Assembly: GCF_002165625.1 (NCBI RefSeq) | Contig: NZ_NGNS01000011.1 | Location: 1-64,000 of the forward strand | Origin: Neiella marina | Lineage (GTDB): Bacteria; Pseudomonadota; Gammaproteobacteria; Enterobacterales; Neiellaceae | DNA length: 64,000 bases | Reading direction: 5' to 3' | Part shown: positions 52,657 to 62,218 of the stretch, in pieces | Layout of the letters: every line of letters starts with the position of its first letter | Numbering within the stretch: position 1 is the stretch's first letter | Notes under the pieces: generated by a model | What the model saw: the letters and a program-made list of their open reading frames with translations, nothing else | Databases searched by the model: none | Told to the model about the DNA's origin: nothing | Position numbers and translations under genes: made by a program

Positions 52657-54089
52657 ACTCCAATCAATTTCAAATGCTGATCAATGGCGAGCTAGTTAGC
52701 TCATCAGATACTTTTTCAGTAGAAAACCCAGACACCGGCGAAGTGATTGCTCAGGTTCCGCAAATGGAACCTGCTCAAGTTGAGTTGGTACTCGAGAGTG
52801 CCAAGGCCGGCTTTGACGTTTGGTCACAAACATCCTTGGCCGAGCGTGAAGCGCTGATGCTGAAATACGCTGAAGTGCTTGAAGCCCATAAAGACGAAAT
52901 CATTGACTTGTTGATTGCTGAAACTGGCAAGCCAATCGACAACGCTGAGTATGACTTTGGCATGCTGACCACTTGTCTGCGCTTCTTTATTGAAGAAGCA
53001 AAGCGTGTTGACCAGCCGGTAATCGTTGACCCAGATGGCCGTTTCCATCATTACGTGCAGCGTCAACCTTTGGGCGTTGTGGTTGGTTTCCTAGCGTGGA
53101 ATTTCCCACTGTTGAATTTGGGATACAAGCTGGGGCCAGCACTGGCCGCCGGCTGTGCCAGCATTATTAAGCCGTCTCAAGTGACGCCATTGGCTTCTCT
53201 GCGTTGTGCCGAGTTAGCGCTTGAAGCGGGCTTCCCGAAAGGCGTGATCAATGTCATTAGCAGCAATGACTACGACGTCACCAATCCGCTGTTAACCAGC
53301 GATATTCCAGCACTGTTCACCATGATTGGTTCAACCAATTCCGGCATTAAAGCAATGCGTACCGCATGCACTAGCATCAAGCACTTCTCAGTTGAACTCG
53401 GTGGTAATGCGCCGGTTGTGGTGTATGACGATGCCGATGTCAAAAAAGCAGCGCAGAACATCATTGACCTTAAATTTGGTAACAGTGGCCAGGTTTGTGT
53501 ATCGCCAAACCGCTGCTTTGTTCACGAGTCGGTTTATCAACAATTTATTGCTGAAGCAAAAGCTCATGCTGCCGGTTTAGTGTTGGGCGCAGGTCGTCAA
53601 GAAGGTCGCTTAATGGGGCCGGTGATTAACGAGAAAGAACGCACACGCATTGTCGGCTTGATTGATAGTGCAGTATCGGCTGGTGCCAAGGTTGAACTTG
53701 GTGGCGCAGCGCCTGCTGATCGCCCTGACGGCTACTACTTGGAGCCAACCATTCTATCGAACGTTTCCACCGACATGGATGTCGCCTTGCAGGAAATTTT
53801 CGGTCCAGTACTACCTGTGATTTGTTACAGCGATGACGACGACGTGATCGCCATGGCTAATGACTGCGAGTTTGGTTTAGCAGCTTATGTCTATACCACC
53901 AACCTGCAGCGTGGCATGAAAGCGGCCAACGAGATTCAGGCTGGCAGTGTTTGTGTCAACGAAGTGCATTACGCCGTTCACTTGCCGCATGGCGGTTTGA
54001 AGCAAAGTGGCGTTGGTAAAGATTGCTCTCGCTATAGCTTGCAAGAGTACCTGACCAACAAACGCGTATCGGTACTGATTGGCGACTAA
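52653..54089 (+). CDS. Aldehyde dehydrogenase, probable anhydrogalactose dehydrogenase
   Basis: About 478 residues of the NAD(P)-dependent aldehyde dehydrogenase superfamily. Seen: AWNFPLLNLGYKLGPALAAGC (coenzyme-binding start), the catalytic base Glu in SVELGGNAP, the nucleophile Cys in NSGQVCVSPNRC, and IFGPVLPV. ATG at 52653 overlaps the preceding stop (ATGA). I infer oxidation of 3,6-anhydro-D-galactose to its acid (the DauA step), from pairing with the cycloisomerase. Followed by a good terminator. Confidence 0.88.
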   Translation: MNSNQFQMLINGELVSSSDTFSVENPDTGEVIAQVPQMEPAQVELVLESAKAGFDVWSQTSLAEREALMLKYAEVLEAHKDEIIDLLIAETGKPIDNAEYDFGMLTTCLRFFIEEAKRVDQPVIVDPDGRFHHYVQRQPLGVVVGFLAWNFPLLNLGYKLGPALAAGCASIIKPSQVTPLASLRCAELALEAGFPKGVINVISSNDYDVTNPLLTSDIPALFTMIGSTNSGIKAMRTACTSIKHFSVELGGNAPVVVYDDADVKKAAQNIIDLKFGNSGQVCVSPNRCFVHESVYQQFIAEAKAHAAGLVLGAGRQEGRLMGPVINEKERTRIVGLIDSAVSAGAKVELGGAAPADRPDGYYLEPTILSNVSTDMDVALQEIFGPVLPVICYSDDDDVIAMANDCEFGLAAYVYTTNLQRGMKAANEIQAGSVCVNEVHYAVHLPHGGLKQSGVGKDCSRYSLQEYLTNKRVSVLIGD

Positions 54090-54097
54090 TAACGACC

Positions 54098-54141
54098 ATG
54101 AAGCCATGTCACAACAAGCGAATCGCATGGCTTCATTTTTA
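54098..54141 (+). terminator. Rho-independent terminator
   Basis: ATGAAGCCATG/CATGGCTTCAT, 11-bp stem with a 17-nt loop and a T run, just after the aldehyde dehydrogenase gene. No operator-like palindrome was seen in the remaining space before the receptor gene. Confidence 0.82.
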
Positions 54142-54326
54142 GGGCTTTGCCTAACACAAAAAAATACGAGGGGGGTATTTAAGCAAATGGGGGACTTTGC
54201 CAAATAGCAATGAATAACTAACTCCGCCCAATGAGGTGGAGATAAAAATCAAATTAACCAGATGCTTAAAGCGTTCAGAGTCATGCGGTGCTGAGCGCAA
54301 AAAGAAATAGAAGAGGATTCAATACG

Positions 54327-57300
54327 ATGAAGAGTAATTTTAAATTGTCAGCGTTGACCGCTGCGATTATTACTTCAATCATGTCTTCATCCGTCTACGC
54401 AGCAGAAGAAGCGAAAGCAGAAGAAGCTGCCGAAGATGTCGAAGTTATTGAAGTACGTGGTTTACGAGCAAGTTTAAGAAAAGCGGTTAACGCCAAGCGT
54501 TTTGCAGATAACGTCACCGACTCAATCCACGCCGAAGACGTGGGTAAATCAACTGACCAAAACATCGCTGATGCACTTTCGCGCGTAACCGGTGTATCGG
54601 TGCAAGAAGAAGGTGGTGAAGGTACTCGAATTTCGGTTCGTGGTGCTGGCCCATCATTGAACCAGGTTTCGGTTAACGGCGTTACCCTGACCGGTGGTTT
54701 AAGTACCGATGGTTCAGACGCTGGTGCAACCAATGATAACAGTGTCGACTTGAGTGCTTTCTCATCCGACATTCTGTCTTCGATTGACGTTGTTAAAACC
54801 GCTGCTGCTGATCAGAACGAAGGTTCTTTGGGTGCTAACATTGAGTTGCGCACCGTCAAGCCATTGGGCTTAAACAAGCCGCGCCGTTCGTTCACTGTTG
54901 AAGGTCGTCACAACGAGTTCGCTGATGAGAACGACTATCGCATCAACGCCAGCTTCTCTGAAAAGTTCTTTGACGACACCTTTGGTATTGTTGTTACGGG
55001 CTCAAAAGATACTCAAAAAACCCGTCAAGATCGCGTTCGTACTCAGTGGGTCAATGGCGCACTACCAATTGACGATTTGATGACTGACGGTGGCCACACC
55101 GCGCACGATATTGCCACCGGCAAGCCAATTCGTGTGTTGGGTTATCAGCGTGATGAGAATGGCGATTACATTCTTGACGACGACGGCAACAAACAGCTTA
55201 ACCCGATTGATTCACTGGAAGGCTACGATCCAGAGACGCAAGCCTTGTATGAAGGTGACCTTTACGTACTGGCTCGCAACTACGACGACTTCTCACTAAG
55301 CACTGATGAGCGTGACCGTTTCTCTGTTTCTGTTGGTCTGCAGTATCGTCCAAATGAAGATTTAGACATTCAGCTAGATGTTACCCATGCTGAGCAGGAC
55401 ATCACCACTGACTATCACAACCTGCGTTTGAACTATGCGCCGGTTACCAACGTCTATCAAGGTGAAGATGTCACTGGTTTGAATGGCGTCGATTTCGGCA
55501 ACAACACCCTAGCTAAGTACTCCAGCCGTTCTGCTGCTGGTAACTTCAACCGTTCTTACGGCTTACGCGAAGTCGACACGGACGTTGCTTCTCTCACCAT
55601 TGATTACAACATCACTGACAACTTCAGCAGTAGCTTGCGCTTAGGTTATTCAAAAACCACTGATGAAAATCCAGATGATGATGAGAAAGATCGTTTCATC
55701 TCGATCAGCACCAACACTTGGGGCACCGCTGGCCGTCAGGTTGTTGAAGAAATGAATCACGACGCCTTTGAACGTGTCGGCTACGACTGTAGTGGCGCTC
55801 AGTGTGCTTACACCGCAGGTGTCACGCCAGCGGTATTTGATGCCTTTGATGGCACGACCAATATTGCTTACAGCCGCTTTACGCCGTTTGACATGAACCA
55901 CAACCACTTAGGTGGTTTGACGCTGCGTAAAAACAAACTGGAAGATGAGATTAAATCAGTGTTCGTAGATTTCGAATATCTGTTTGATTTCGATTACCTG
56001 ACTTCTATTCAGTTTGGTGGTAAGTGGTCAGAGCGTACCAAAGACGTCAACATTCAAAACCGAGCTACCACTAACGGCTCTGATTTGGTTGATTTGGATG
56101 ATCCAGATGCCGAGTTTGAAGTGCGTGGTCTGGGCTCGATTCGTTTAGGTGATATTCTTGCGACCAAAGCATTCCCATATGACAACTACGCCAAAGATTT
56201 GGTAAACAGCCGTGGCAATGACTTCTTTGGCGGTTGGCCATTGCTCGACGCCGATAAAGCATTGGAATTGGTTTCCGGTAAAGATGCTAGTGAAGTAGGC
56301 TTGCGTGAAACTCGTGCCGGTACTCGCTACATTGAAACCAAAACCAAAGCGGCTTACATCAAAGCTAACTTTGAAGCGCTTGATGGTCAGCTGACCGGTA
56401 ACGTCGGTGTTCGCTGGGTGCGTGATGAGAACACTGCCAAAGGTATTGGTGGTATCACTTACGTCAAGTTCCCACAAATGCTCGACCCATATGATTTGTT
56501 GGTGACCCGCAACTTAGCGGACATGAGCCAAGAGCCTTGTCCTGACGCGGCAATGGGCTTAAACCCTCAGGGTGTCGGTGATACTCGTTACACGCCAATG
56601 AACGACGACCAATTGCGTAACTGTTGGGCATGGCAAGTCACCCATGCTTACAACTACACCAATGACGCCACTATTCCTTATGACAGCACTACAGGAGAGT
56701 GGTTGGTTAGAGGTCCTGATGGCCAGACTGGTCCAGATGTTAACCGCATTGTCTTTATGGACGAAAATGGCAACCTGACTATCAATCAATTGCCATCACA
56801 GGTCTATGACGCCGATGGCAACCTAGTTAACTCGCCGCGTAGCCAGTGGGCTCACTTTGGCTCTGCCGGTCACATCTGGCCATGGCTTGACCGTACCACC
56901 GCCTTTACTGGCCCAGGTGGCGATGGTCAGGAAGTTCAGGTACGTGAATTCGAATCGAAAGGTTCTGGTGAACAAGATACTTGGCTGCCAAGTTTGAACC
57001 TCAACTATGCCATCAACGATGACATGATTGGTCGCTTTGCCGTGACTCGCACCATGACCCGTCCTCGTTTTGACTCGCTCAACCCTCGTAACCAAGTTCG
57101 TGAAGAGCAGTGGGCTCCTACAGCCACCGGTTCTGCGGGTAACACTGAATTGAAACCATTGAAGTCAACCAACCTTGATTTGTCTTGGGAATGGTACTTC
57201 GACGAATCTGGCCTGCTGTCTGTTGCTGGTTTCTACAAGGACATGGAAGACTTTGAAGAGACGGTTATTATTCCGTTCCACTACAAAGACATCCGCACTG

Positions 57301-58022
57301 AATACGAGTTAGAAACCGCGGACTTGCTACTGCCATTCGATCCTAATCGTTTGCCGGGCGACGCCGATGACTGTAGCCCAATGCGTCAAGTGGCTGGTTT
57401 CTTTGATACTTGGGATATCCAGTGTGATGTGGTGAACGTGGTCACCCAGACCAATGGTAAGGGCGCTGAGATTAAAGGTCTCGAAGTGACCTATAACCAG
57501 AACTATGACTTCCTACCTGGGATCTGGTCTGGCTTAGGTTTGAACATGAACTACACCTATCAAAGCTCAGAGTCTGATAAAGAAGAAATCGGTGATACCG
57601 GCGTCTTCCTGAAGCCGCTGCCACAGCCTTACACACCAGAAAACTCGTTGAACACGACGCTTTACTGGGAAGATGGTGGTATTCAGTTGCGCTTAGCTAG
57701 CCGTTATCAAGATGATGTGTTGGTTAACCGTGGTCAGGCTGGTGGTGCTATTTGGCAAGAAGACACTCATCGTCTCGACTTCAGCTCTGCCTACCCAATT
57801 ACTGACAACATAAGTGTCACTTTCCAGGTGTTGAACCTGACCGAAGAGTCGTTCCGAACTTACTACACCAGTTCGAACACTCGTAATGTCAACGACCCTA
57901 ACAGCGTTGAAGTGGTGATGGACGAAGGTAATGCCCTTGATGGCGGCGTACCTAAGAACCGTACCGTGTCGACATGGCAAACCGGACGTCAGTGGCGTTT
58001 AGGTATCCGTGGCAGCTTCTAA
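54327..58022 (+). CDS. TonB-dependent outer-membrane receptor
   Basis: About 1231 residues, large for the family, as is usual for oligosaccharide receptors of Alteromonadales. Signal peptide to about residue 26 (SSVYA-AE), then a TonB-box-like region (VEVIEVRGLRASL), plug domain (ADALSRVTGVSVQEEGGEG, then RISVRG) and a 22-strand-type barrel ending in Phe (RLGIRGSF). GAGGA precedes the ATG at 54327; an upstream ATG at 54288 lacks support. It likely imports galactan oligosaccharides. The following lipoprotein may be its surface partner, since no SusD is present. Confidence 0.95.
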   Translation: MKSNFKLSALTAAIITSIMSSSVYAAEEAKAEEAAEDVEVIEVRGLRASLRKAVNAKRFADNVTDSIHAEDVGKSTDQNIADALSRVTGVSVQEEGGEGTRISVRGAGPSLNQVSVNGVTLTGGLSTDGSDAGATNDNSVDLSAFSSDILSSIDVVKTAAADQNEGSLGANIELRTVKPLGLNKPRRSFTVEGRHNEFADENDYRINASFSEKFFDDTFGIVVTGSKDTQKTRQDRVRTQWVNGALPIDDLMTDGGHTAHDIATGKPIRVLGYQRDENGDYILDDDGNKQLNPIDSLEGYDPETQALYEGDLYVLARNYDDFSLSTDERDRFSVSVGLQYRPNEDLDIQLDVTHAEQDITTDYHNLRLNYAPVTNVYQGEDVTGLNGVDFGNNTLAKYSSRSAAGNFNRSYGLREVDTDVASLTIDYNITDNFSSSLRLGYSKTTDENPDDDEKDRFISISTNTWGTAGRQVVEEMNHDAFERVGYDCSGAQCAYTAGVTPAVFDAFDGTTNIAYSRFTPFDMNHNHLGGLTLRKNKLEDEIKSVFVDFEYLFDFDYLTSIQFGGKWSERTKDVNIQNRATTNGSDLVDLDDPDAEFEVRGLGSIRLGDILATKAFPYDNYAKDLVNSRGNDFFGGWPLLDADKALELVSGKDASEVGLRETRAGTRYIETKTKAAYIKANFEALDGQLTGNVGVRWVRDENTAKGIGGITYVKFPQMLDPYDLLVTRNLADMSQEPCPDAAMGLNPQGVGDTRYTPMNDDQLRNCWAWQVTHAYNYTNDATIPYDSTTGEWLVRGPDGQTGPDVNRIVFMDENGNLTINQLPSQVYDADGNLVNSPRSQWAHFGSAGHIWPWLDRTTAFTGPGGDGQEVQVREFESKGSGEQDTWLPSLNLNYAINDDMIGRFAVTRTMTRPRFDSLNPRNQVREEQWAPTATGSAGNTELKPLKSTNLDLSWEWYFDESGLLSVAGFYKDMEDFEETVIIPFHYKDIRTEYELETADLLLPFDPNRLPGDADDCSPMRQVAGFFDTWDIQCDVVNVVTQTNGKGAEIKGLEVTYNQNYDFLPGIWSGLGLNMNYTYQSSESDKEEIGDTGVFLKPLPQPYTPENSLNTTLYWEDGGIQLRLASRYQDDVLVNRGQAGGAIWQEDTHRLDFSSAYPITDNISVTFQVLNLTEESFRTYYTSSNTRNVNDPNSVEVVMDEGNALDGGVPKNRTVSTWQTGRQWRLGIRGSF

Positions 58023-58043
58023 GCATCAGTGAACTTATTAAGT

Positions 58044-58064
58044 GCTGGCCTTGAAAAGGCCAGC
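58044..58064 (+). promoter_or_regulatory. Intercistronic hairpin between receptor and lipoprotein
   Basis: GCTGGCCTT-GAA-AAGGCCAGC, a perfect 9-bp stem 21 bp after the receptor stop. No T run follows. It probably stabilises the receptor mRNA or partly terminates, as the lipoprotein follows directly. Confidence 0.55.
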
Positions 58065-58087
58065 CGATAAAGAATTGGAGAAGTAAG

Positions 58088-59905
58088 ATGAAACAAAACT
58101 TACTATTGAAAACCGCGATCGCAAGTGCATTGGCGGCCGCGTTATCAGCCTGCGGTGGCGGTACCGATAAGGGATACGACTCAGGCTATAAGAAGAACAA
58201 CAACGAACTGACGTTTGAAACCGAGCAGATTGTTGTCGAGTTTGATGAAGAAAGTGGCCTGCAAACCATCGATTTGCTAGAAGGTGCTGTGGTCGATGGT
58301 CAACCTGCTGCAAACCTGACCACTCGTATCGTGACAAGTCAACTGATATTTGAAGCAGAAGACAACTTCGAAACTCCGCAAGCGCCATCGAACACGGTTG
58401 CAAACCAAACCATTTCACCGTTTGTGAAGTCTGAAGATAGCCGCATGCTGTATGTTGACACGGATGCCTTTGCCGAAGCATTGCGTGCCTGTGATGATAC
58501 TGACGTGCGTGGCGATCGCGATGATGACAATAACCCGATCCCAGATGGTTTCGCGGATTATCCGACCCAAGCGGTGTATGAAATTACTTATACCATTGAC
58601 CATGGTTATCCAATGACGCCGGGTGAACCGTTACCAGAGCGGACGTTGCGCCTGACCATCAACGCTATTGATGACCCAGTCACTGACGTTAACATTGCGC
58701 CGCTGGAACTGCCTGCTGGCGGTACCGCGCAATTGGTTGCATCAACTGTACCTACTTACGCTTGTAATCAAGAGCTCACTTATAGTTCTGCTGATGAAGA
58801 CATAGCGACAGTCGATTCAACTGGCCTTGTTACGGGTGTCATGGTTGGTGAAACCAGCGTTACAGCAACCAGCGTTGATAACCCAGAAGCTTCTGCAACT
58901 GATTCGGTAACGGTGACCTCTGCATTTAGCATTGCCATTACTAATCAGGATACCGATGACCTCGGTGCGCCAACTGGTCATAAACAAGTTGCTGCGTGTA
59001 CTGCGACGGGTATTGATGTTCAACCATTTGAACTCAACGACAACCTCACTGGCGAGTATGGTTACGACTGGACCTTGACCAATGAAGTGGACTACGTCAA
59101 AGGCATGTCTTGGGATAGCGGTGTTGGCGGCTTCGGTGAGGTGTTGGCAGTGAAAATGCCTGCCGATGTTGGCTCAATCAATACCGTTGATGTTGAGTTG
59201 GTTTCAGGTGAGACAGGCGGTACGCCAATCTCTGAAGTGACGCCTAAATCGATGGACATGACTGTCGTCAACAACAAGATGTGTGATCCAGGTACATCGG
59301 CTCACCCTGCAGGCTGGTTCATTGACTTTGATTTGGACTTTGTCCAAGCAGGCTACGGCGGTAACGCCAGCTACTCGGCTTCTGATGATGTCGTTGCTGG
59401 TTCAGCAGCATCGGTACGAATCACTGCTGGTGCCGGTGAAGCAGAATGGGGTGATGCAGTAGTACCTTATTCTTGGGGCGCGCAACAAGTTTGGAATAAC
59501 CAGCGTAACTGGTACACCGCGAACTATGGTCAGGGCCTGAACTCCATTGGCAAAGTTTACCGGTTTGGCGTCTGGGCGAAGCTAGAGCAAATGCCAACTG
59601 AACCAGTGGTATTACGTCAAGCGATTGTTGCTTGGAACTACGAAGGTATTCCAGATGGTGCTCAAGGCTTCCAAGGTCGCTACAGCGGTGCTGGCTTGTT
59701 CAGCGCAGAACTGGAAATGACCACCGAGTGGCAATACGTTGAGTTCATCGATGACCGCACCGGTGAACGTGACTGGGCAATTCCAGCCATTTGGAGCATG
59801 AGTACGCCAGTATTCACCTTGTGGGAAACGTTCAAGCTGCCTCAAGGCAACAGCATCTTGTTGGATGAAGTCAGCGTAACCTTGGTCGACGAAATCGAAG
59901 AATAA
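58088..59905 (+). CDS. Surface lipoprotein with Big2 domain and binding-like C-terminus
   Basis: 605 residues. Signal peptide with lipobox (ALSACGGG), then an acidic region. A bacterial Ig-like Big2 domain covers about 200-280 (LELPAGGTAQLVASTVPT, YSSADEDIATVDSTGLVTG). The C-terminal about 180 residues (GWFIDFDLDFVQAGY to the end) have a Trp-rich jelly-roll character of carbohydrate-binding modules, for example SVRITAGAGEAEWGD and LDEVSVTLVDE. No catalytic motif seen. Its place after the TonB receptor suggests a glycan-capturing partner acting in place of SusD. GGAGAAG precedes the ATG. Confidence 0.72.
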   Translation: MKQNLLLKTAIASALAAALSACGGGTDKGYDSGYKKNNNELTFETEQIVVEFDEESGLQTIDLLEGAVVDGQPAANLTTRIVTSQLIFEAEDNFETPQAPSNTVANQTISPFVKSEDSRMLYVDTDAFAEALRACDDTDVRGDRDDDNNPIPDGFADYPTQAVYEITYTIDHGYPMTPGEPLPERTLRLTINAIDDPVTDVNIAPLELPAGGTAQLVASTVPTYACNQELTYSSADEDIATVDSTGLVTGVMVGETSVTATSVDNPEASATDSVTVTSAFSIAITNQDTDDLGAPTGHKQVAACTATGIDVQPFELNDNLTGEYGYDWTLTNEVDYVKGMSWDSGVGGFGEVLAVKMPADVGSINTVDVELVSGETGGTPISEVTPKSMDMTVVNNKMCDPGTSAHPAGWFIDFDLDFVQAGYGGNASYSASDDVVAGSAASVRITAGAGEAEWGDAVVPYSWGAQQVWNNQRNWYTANYGQGLNSIGKVYRFGVWAKLEQMPTEPVVLRQAIVAWNYEGIPDGAQGFQGRYSGAGLFSAELEMTTEWQYVEFIDDRTGERDWAIPAIWSMSTPVFTLWETFKLPQGNSILLDEVSVTLVDEIEE

Positions 59906-59923
59906 CCTCCGATAAGTCGAGTC

Positions 59924-59953
59924 GAAAGCCACTCATTCGAGTGGCTTTCTTTT
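59924..59953 (+). terminator. Rho-independent terminator
   Basis: GAAAGCCACTC/GAGTGGCTTTC with an ATTC loop and T run, about 20 bp after the lipoprotein stop. It separates the receptor-lipoprotein unit from the GH16 gene. Confidence 0.88.
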
Positions 59954-60039
59954 AGGGCCCACGAAGTAAGCGGCTCTGTAAGTTCAAACGAAATAGTTTG
60001 GAGCTAAGCAGTTTGGAGCTATGTAGTTAGGAGAATGTG

Positions 60040-61422
60040 ATGCGGTTTTGTCGTTCAGTGAAATCCTTATGTGCTGTTATGTCGATGGCGATTGCACCAT
60101 TGGTGCAGGCGCAATTGCTACCTGCCTCTGATCCGGCCAATGCTGGTGACTGGCAGCTCAACAGTAAAGTGAGCGATGAGTTCAATGCTGAGTCGTTGGA
60201 TCTCAATAAATGGTATGTATCCGGAACTGACGGCCAGTTTTATATATGGAAGGGCCGTGCACCTTCCCAGTTTGCTCCCCACAACGCCTATCTTGATGAT
60301 GGCAAGTTAATCATTCGTACCCAATGGCAACCGGATTACCCGTTTATCGGTAAGCCTCCGCAGCGGCAAGAAATCAAAGCCTACGAAAACATCACCACCG
60401 CCGCCGTTATTAGCCATCACACCGTGTTATACGGCTATATGGAAGTCCGAGTAAAAATTCCTGATGCACCAATGACCGGCGCATTTTGGGGCACTGGCTA
60501 TCACCAAGAACTGGATGTATTTGAGCTTGTTGGTCGGGTGACCAAAGGCAGTAAAAACCCAGAAACGACGTTTGTCACCTCGTTCCATGATTGGCGACCA
60601 AACCACCCGAAGAAAAACAAAGTTTGGAAACATCCTCACCCCACACTAGGCCGTACGGCAGAAAACTTCTTTGTTTACGGCGTTGAATGGCTACCCGATG
60701 GCTTGAAGATGTACTTCAATGGTGAGCTGGTCCACCAAGTCACACAGCAAGAACTAGGTGACAAGTGGGTACTGAATAACCCGATGGAGCTTTGGTTCGA
60801 CTCCGAAGTATTCCCATGGCATGGCATTCCTGAGCAAAGTGATTTACCTGCATTTTTTGAAATTGATTACGTCCGGGTATGGCAACGACCTGATGACAAT
60901 CAACTAGACCGCGCCTTTTTTGGTTTTGAAGGGCCGCTACAGATGAACAGCCACCATAAACCCGCGCCGCGAATGAAAGATGCCAAATTCTGGCTAATCG
61001 ACGAAGCGGTCAGCAGCGCGCTGAGTGTCACCGACTACGGCGACAATATGTTCAGCACCGGCCGCAAGAGTTTAAAACTCGATCTTGACCACCTAGAGCA
61101 ACCGACAAAACAGCAACAAGTGGTCGCCTTCTCGCCGGATGGCTCAGTGCAATTAGCCACTGGCGATTATCGCTTGACCGCTAAGGTTTGGCTCTCTGAG
61201 CAGGTCCAAGACACCCAGCTGCAAGTGGTACTCGAATCGCCATGGCAGCAACTCAATACGATCGACCTCGATTCTTTGCCGAGAGGCCAATGGACTGAGG
61301 TAGCAATCGAATTCAAACAGCAACAAGCGTCTTCTGCGACGGACCGCATGCGGCTTGTCTTTAAAGGTGGCAAACAAGGTCAGGTATACCTTGATGATAT
61401 TGCCATTCGCCCTCTGAAGTAG
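60040..61422 (+). CDS. Glycoside hydrolase family 16 enzyme with C-terminal binding-like domain
   Basis: About 460 residues. Signal peptide to about residue 24 (LVQA-Q). Residues about 40-285 form a GH16 jelly roll with the catalytic ExDxxE motif in QELDVFELVG: Glu 157 (nucleophile), Asp 159, Glu 162 (acid/base). The domain ends FFEIDYVRVWQRP, typical of GH16. Residues about 290-460 resemble a CBM4/16-type module (GRKSLKLDLDH to VYLDDIAIRPL). Substrate is likely a sulfated galactan; the motif differs from the EIDVVE of kappa-carrageenase, so subfamily and exact linkage are open. ATG at 60040 has AGGAG six bases before it. Confidence 0.86.
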   Translation: MRFCRSVKSLCAVMSMAIAPLVQAQLLPASDPANAGDWQLNSKVSDEFNAESLDLNKWYVSGTDGQFYIWKGRAPSQFAPHNAYLDDGKLIIRTQWQPDYPFIGKPPQRQEIKAYENITTAAVISHHTVLYGYMEVRVKIPDAPMTGAFWGTGYHQELDVFELVGRVTKGSKNPETTFVTSFHDWRPNHPKKNKVWKHPHPTLGRTAENFFVYGVEWLPDGLKMYFNGELVHQVTQQELGDKWVLNNPMELWFDSEVFPWHGIPEQSDLPAFFEIDYVRVWQRPDDNQLDRAFFGFEGPLQMNSHHKPAPRMKDAKFWLIDEAVSSALSVTDYGDNMFSTGRKSLKLDLDHLEQPTKQQQVVAFSPDGSVQLATGDYRLTAKVWLSEQVQDTQLQVVLESPWQQLNTIDLDSLPRGQWTEVAIEFKQQQASSATDRMRLVFKGGKQGQVYLDDIAIRPLK

Positions 61423-61436
61423 CAGGAGTTCAAATC

Positions 61437-62174
61437 ATGACAACGACAAAAATGATCATCCGAGTATTGGCTATCCTGAGCTTGGCTTGGGCTGGCTTAG
61501 CGAATGCCAACGACCAAATCTCCAACCTGGTCGTTGAGCAAGAAATTGGCCCTAATCAGCCGCCTCTGATAGAGATGGATTTGCAGGTGTCTAAGCAACG
61601 TGAACTGCACATTGCCATGATTCGCCTTGAGGATTGGAAAAACGTTAAACGAATTCAAAAACGGATCAAGAAGTCGGGACCGGTCAAATTGCGTTTGCCG
61701 GTCGCTGATTTAAAGCCCGGTAGCTATCGCATCGATGCTTATCTAGCACCCCGACGCGGCGGCTGGACCGATCGGTTGGCAGAACCAACTAGTGCCAATC
61801 TATCTGTGGTGACAGATGCTCAACTGGCTGAAAAGAAACAAGCGAAGAAAAATCAAAAGCCGCAATTTGCCAAAGAAGACAAAGTGTTATTGGTGAACTT
61901 TCCTAAAACCGTTGGTGATGAGCCAGTGGATTTAGCCGTTAAGTTTCAAATTTCTCAAAACCGCACCTTAAAGATCAAACTACTGTCGAGCGAAAACTGG
62001 GAAGAATTTGGCGCCTTGGACTTTCCCGTCGAGCGTAATGGCGATTTAAACGTGCCGTTGGAAAACTTAGCCGCTCAGTTCCCGCCAGGCAAATACGCTT
62101 GGGTGGTGCAGATCCTTGATGATAACGACGAAGTTGTAGCCAAACTTGGCAAGCACTTCACCTTAGGTAAGTAG
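61437..62174 (+). CDS. Secreted protein with two duplicated Ig-like modules, unknown function
   Basis: 245 residues with a signal peptide (to about residue 24, GLANA-N). Two similar modules of about 90 residues are visible. The first has LQVSKQRELHIAMIRLEDWKNV and LKPGSYRIDAYL; the second has FQISQNRTLKIKLLSSENWEEF and FPPGKYAWVVQILDD. A Lys-rich linker joins them. No family recognised; the pattern suggests beta-sandwich modules that arose by internal duplication. AGGAG precedes the ATG, 14 bp after the GH16 gene, so likely co-transcribed with it. Confidence 0.7.
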   Translation: MTTTKMIIRVLAILSLAWAGLANANDQISNLVVEQEIGPNQPPLIEMDLQVSKQRELHIAMIRLEDWKNVKRIQKRIKKSGPVKLRLPVADLKPGSYRIDAYLAPRRGGWTDRLAEPTSANLSVVTDAQLAEKKQAKKNQKPQFAKEDKVLLVNFPKTVGDEPVDLAVKFQISQNRTLKIKLLSSENWEEFGALDFPVERNGDLNVPLENLAAQFPPGKYAWVVQILDDNDEVVAKLGKHFTLGK

Positions 62175-62218
62175 CCGCTCAGTTCGCTGACATATTCGAA
62201 GTAACTGGTAGTAGTAGG

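Noticed and set aside
51505-54089. Agar-type L-anhydrogalactose pathway
   Set aside because: The linked kinase and aldolase are of the 2-keto-3-deoxygalactonate type, not the KDG type used after L-anhydrogalactose, and no agarase is recognised.
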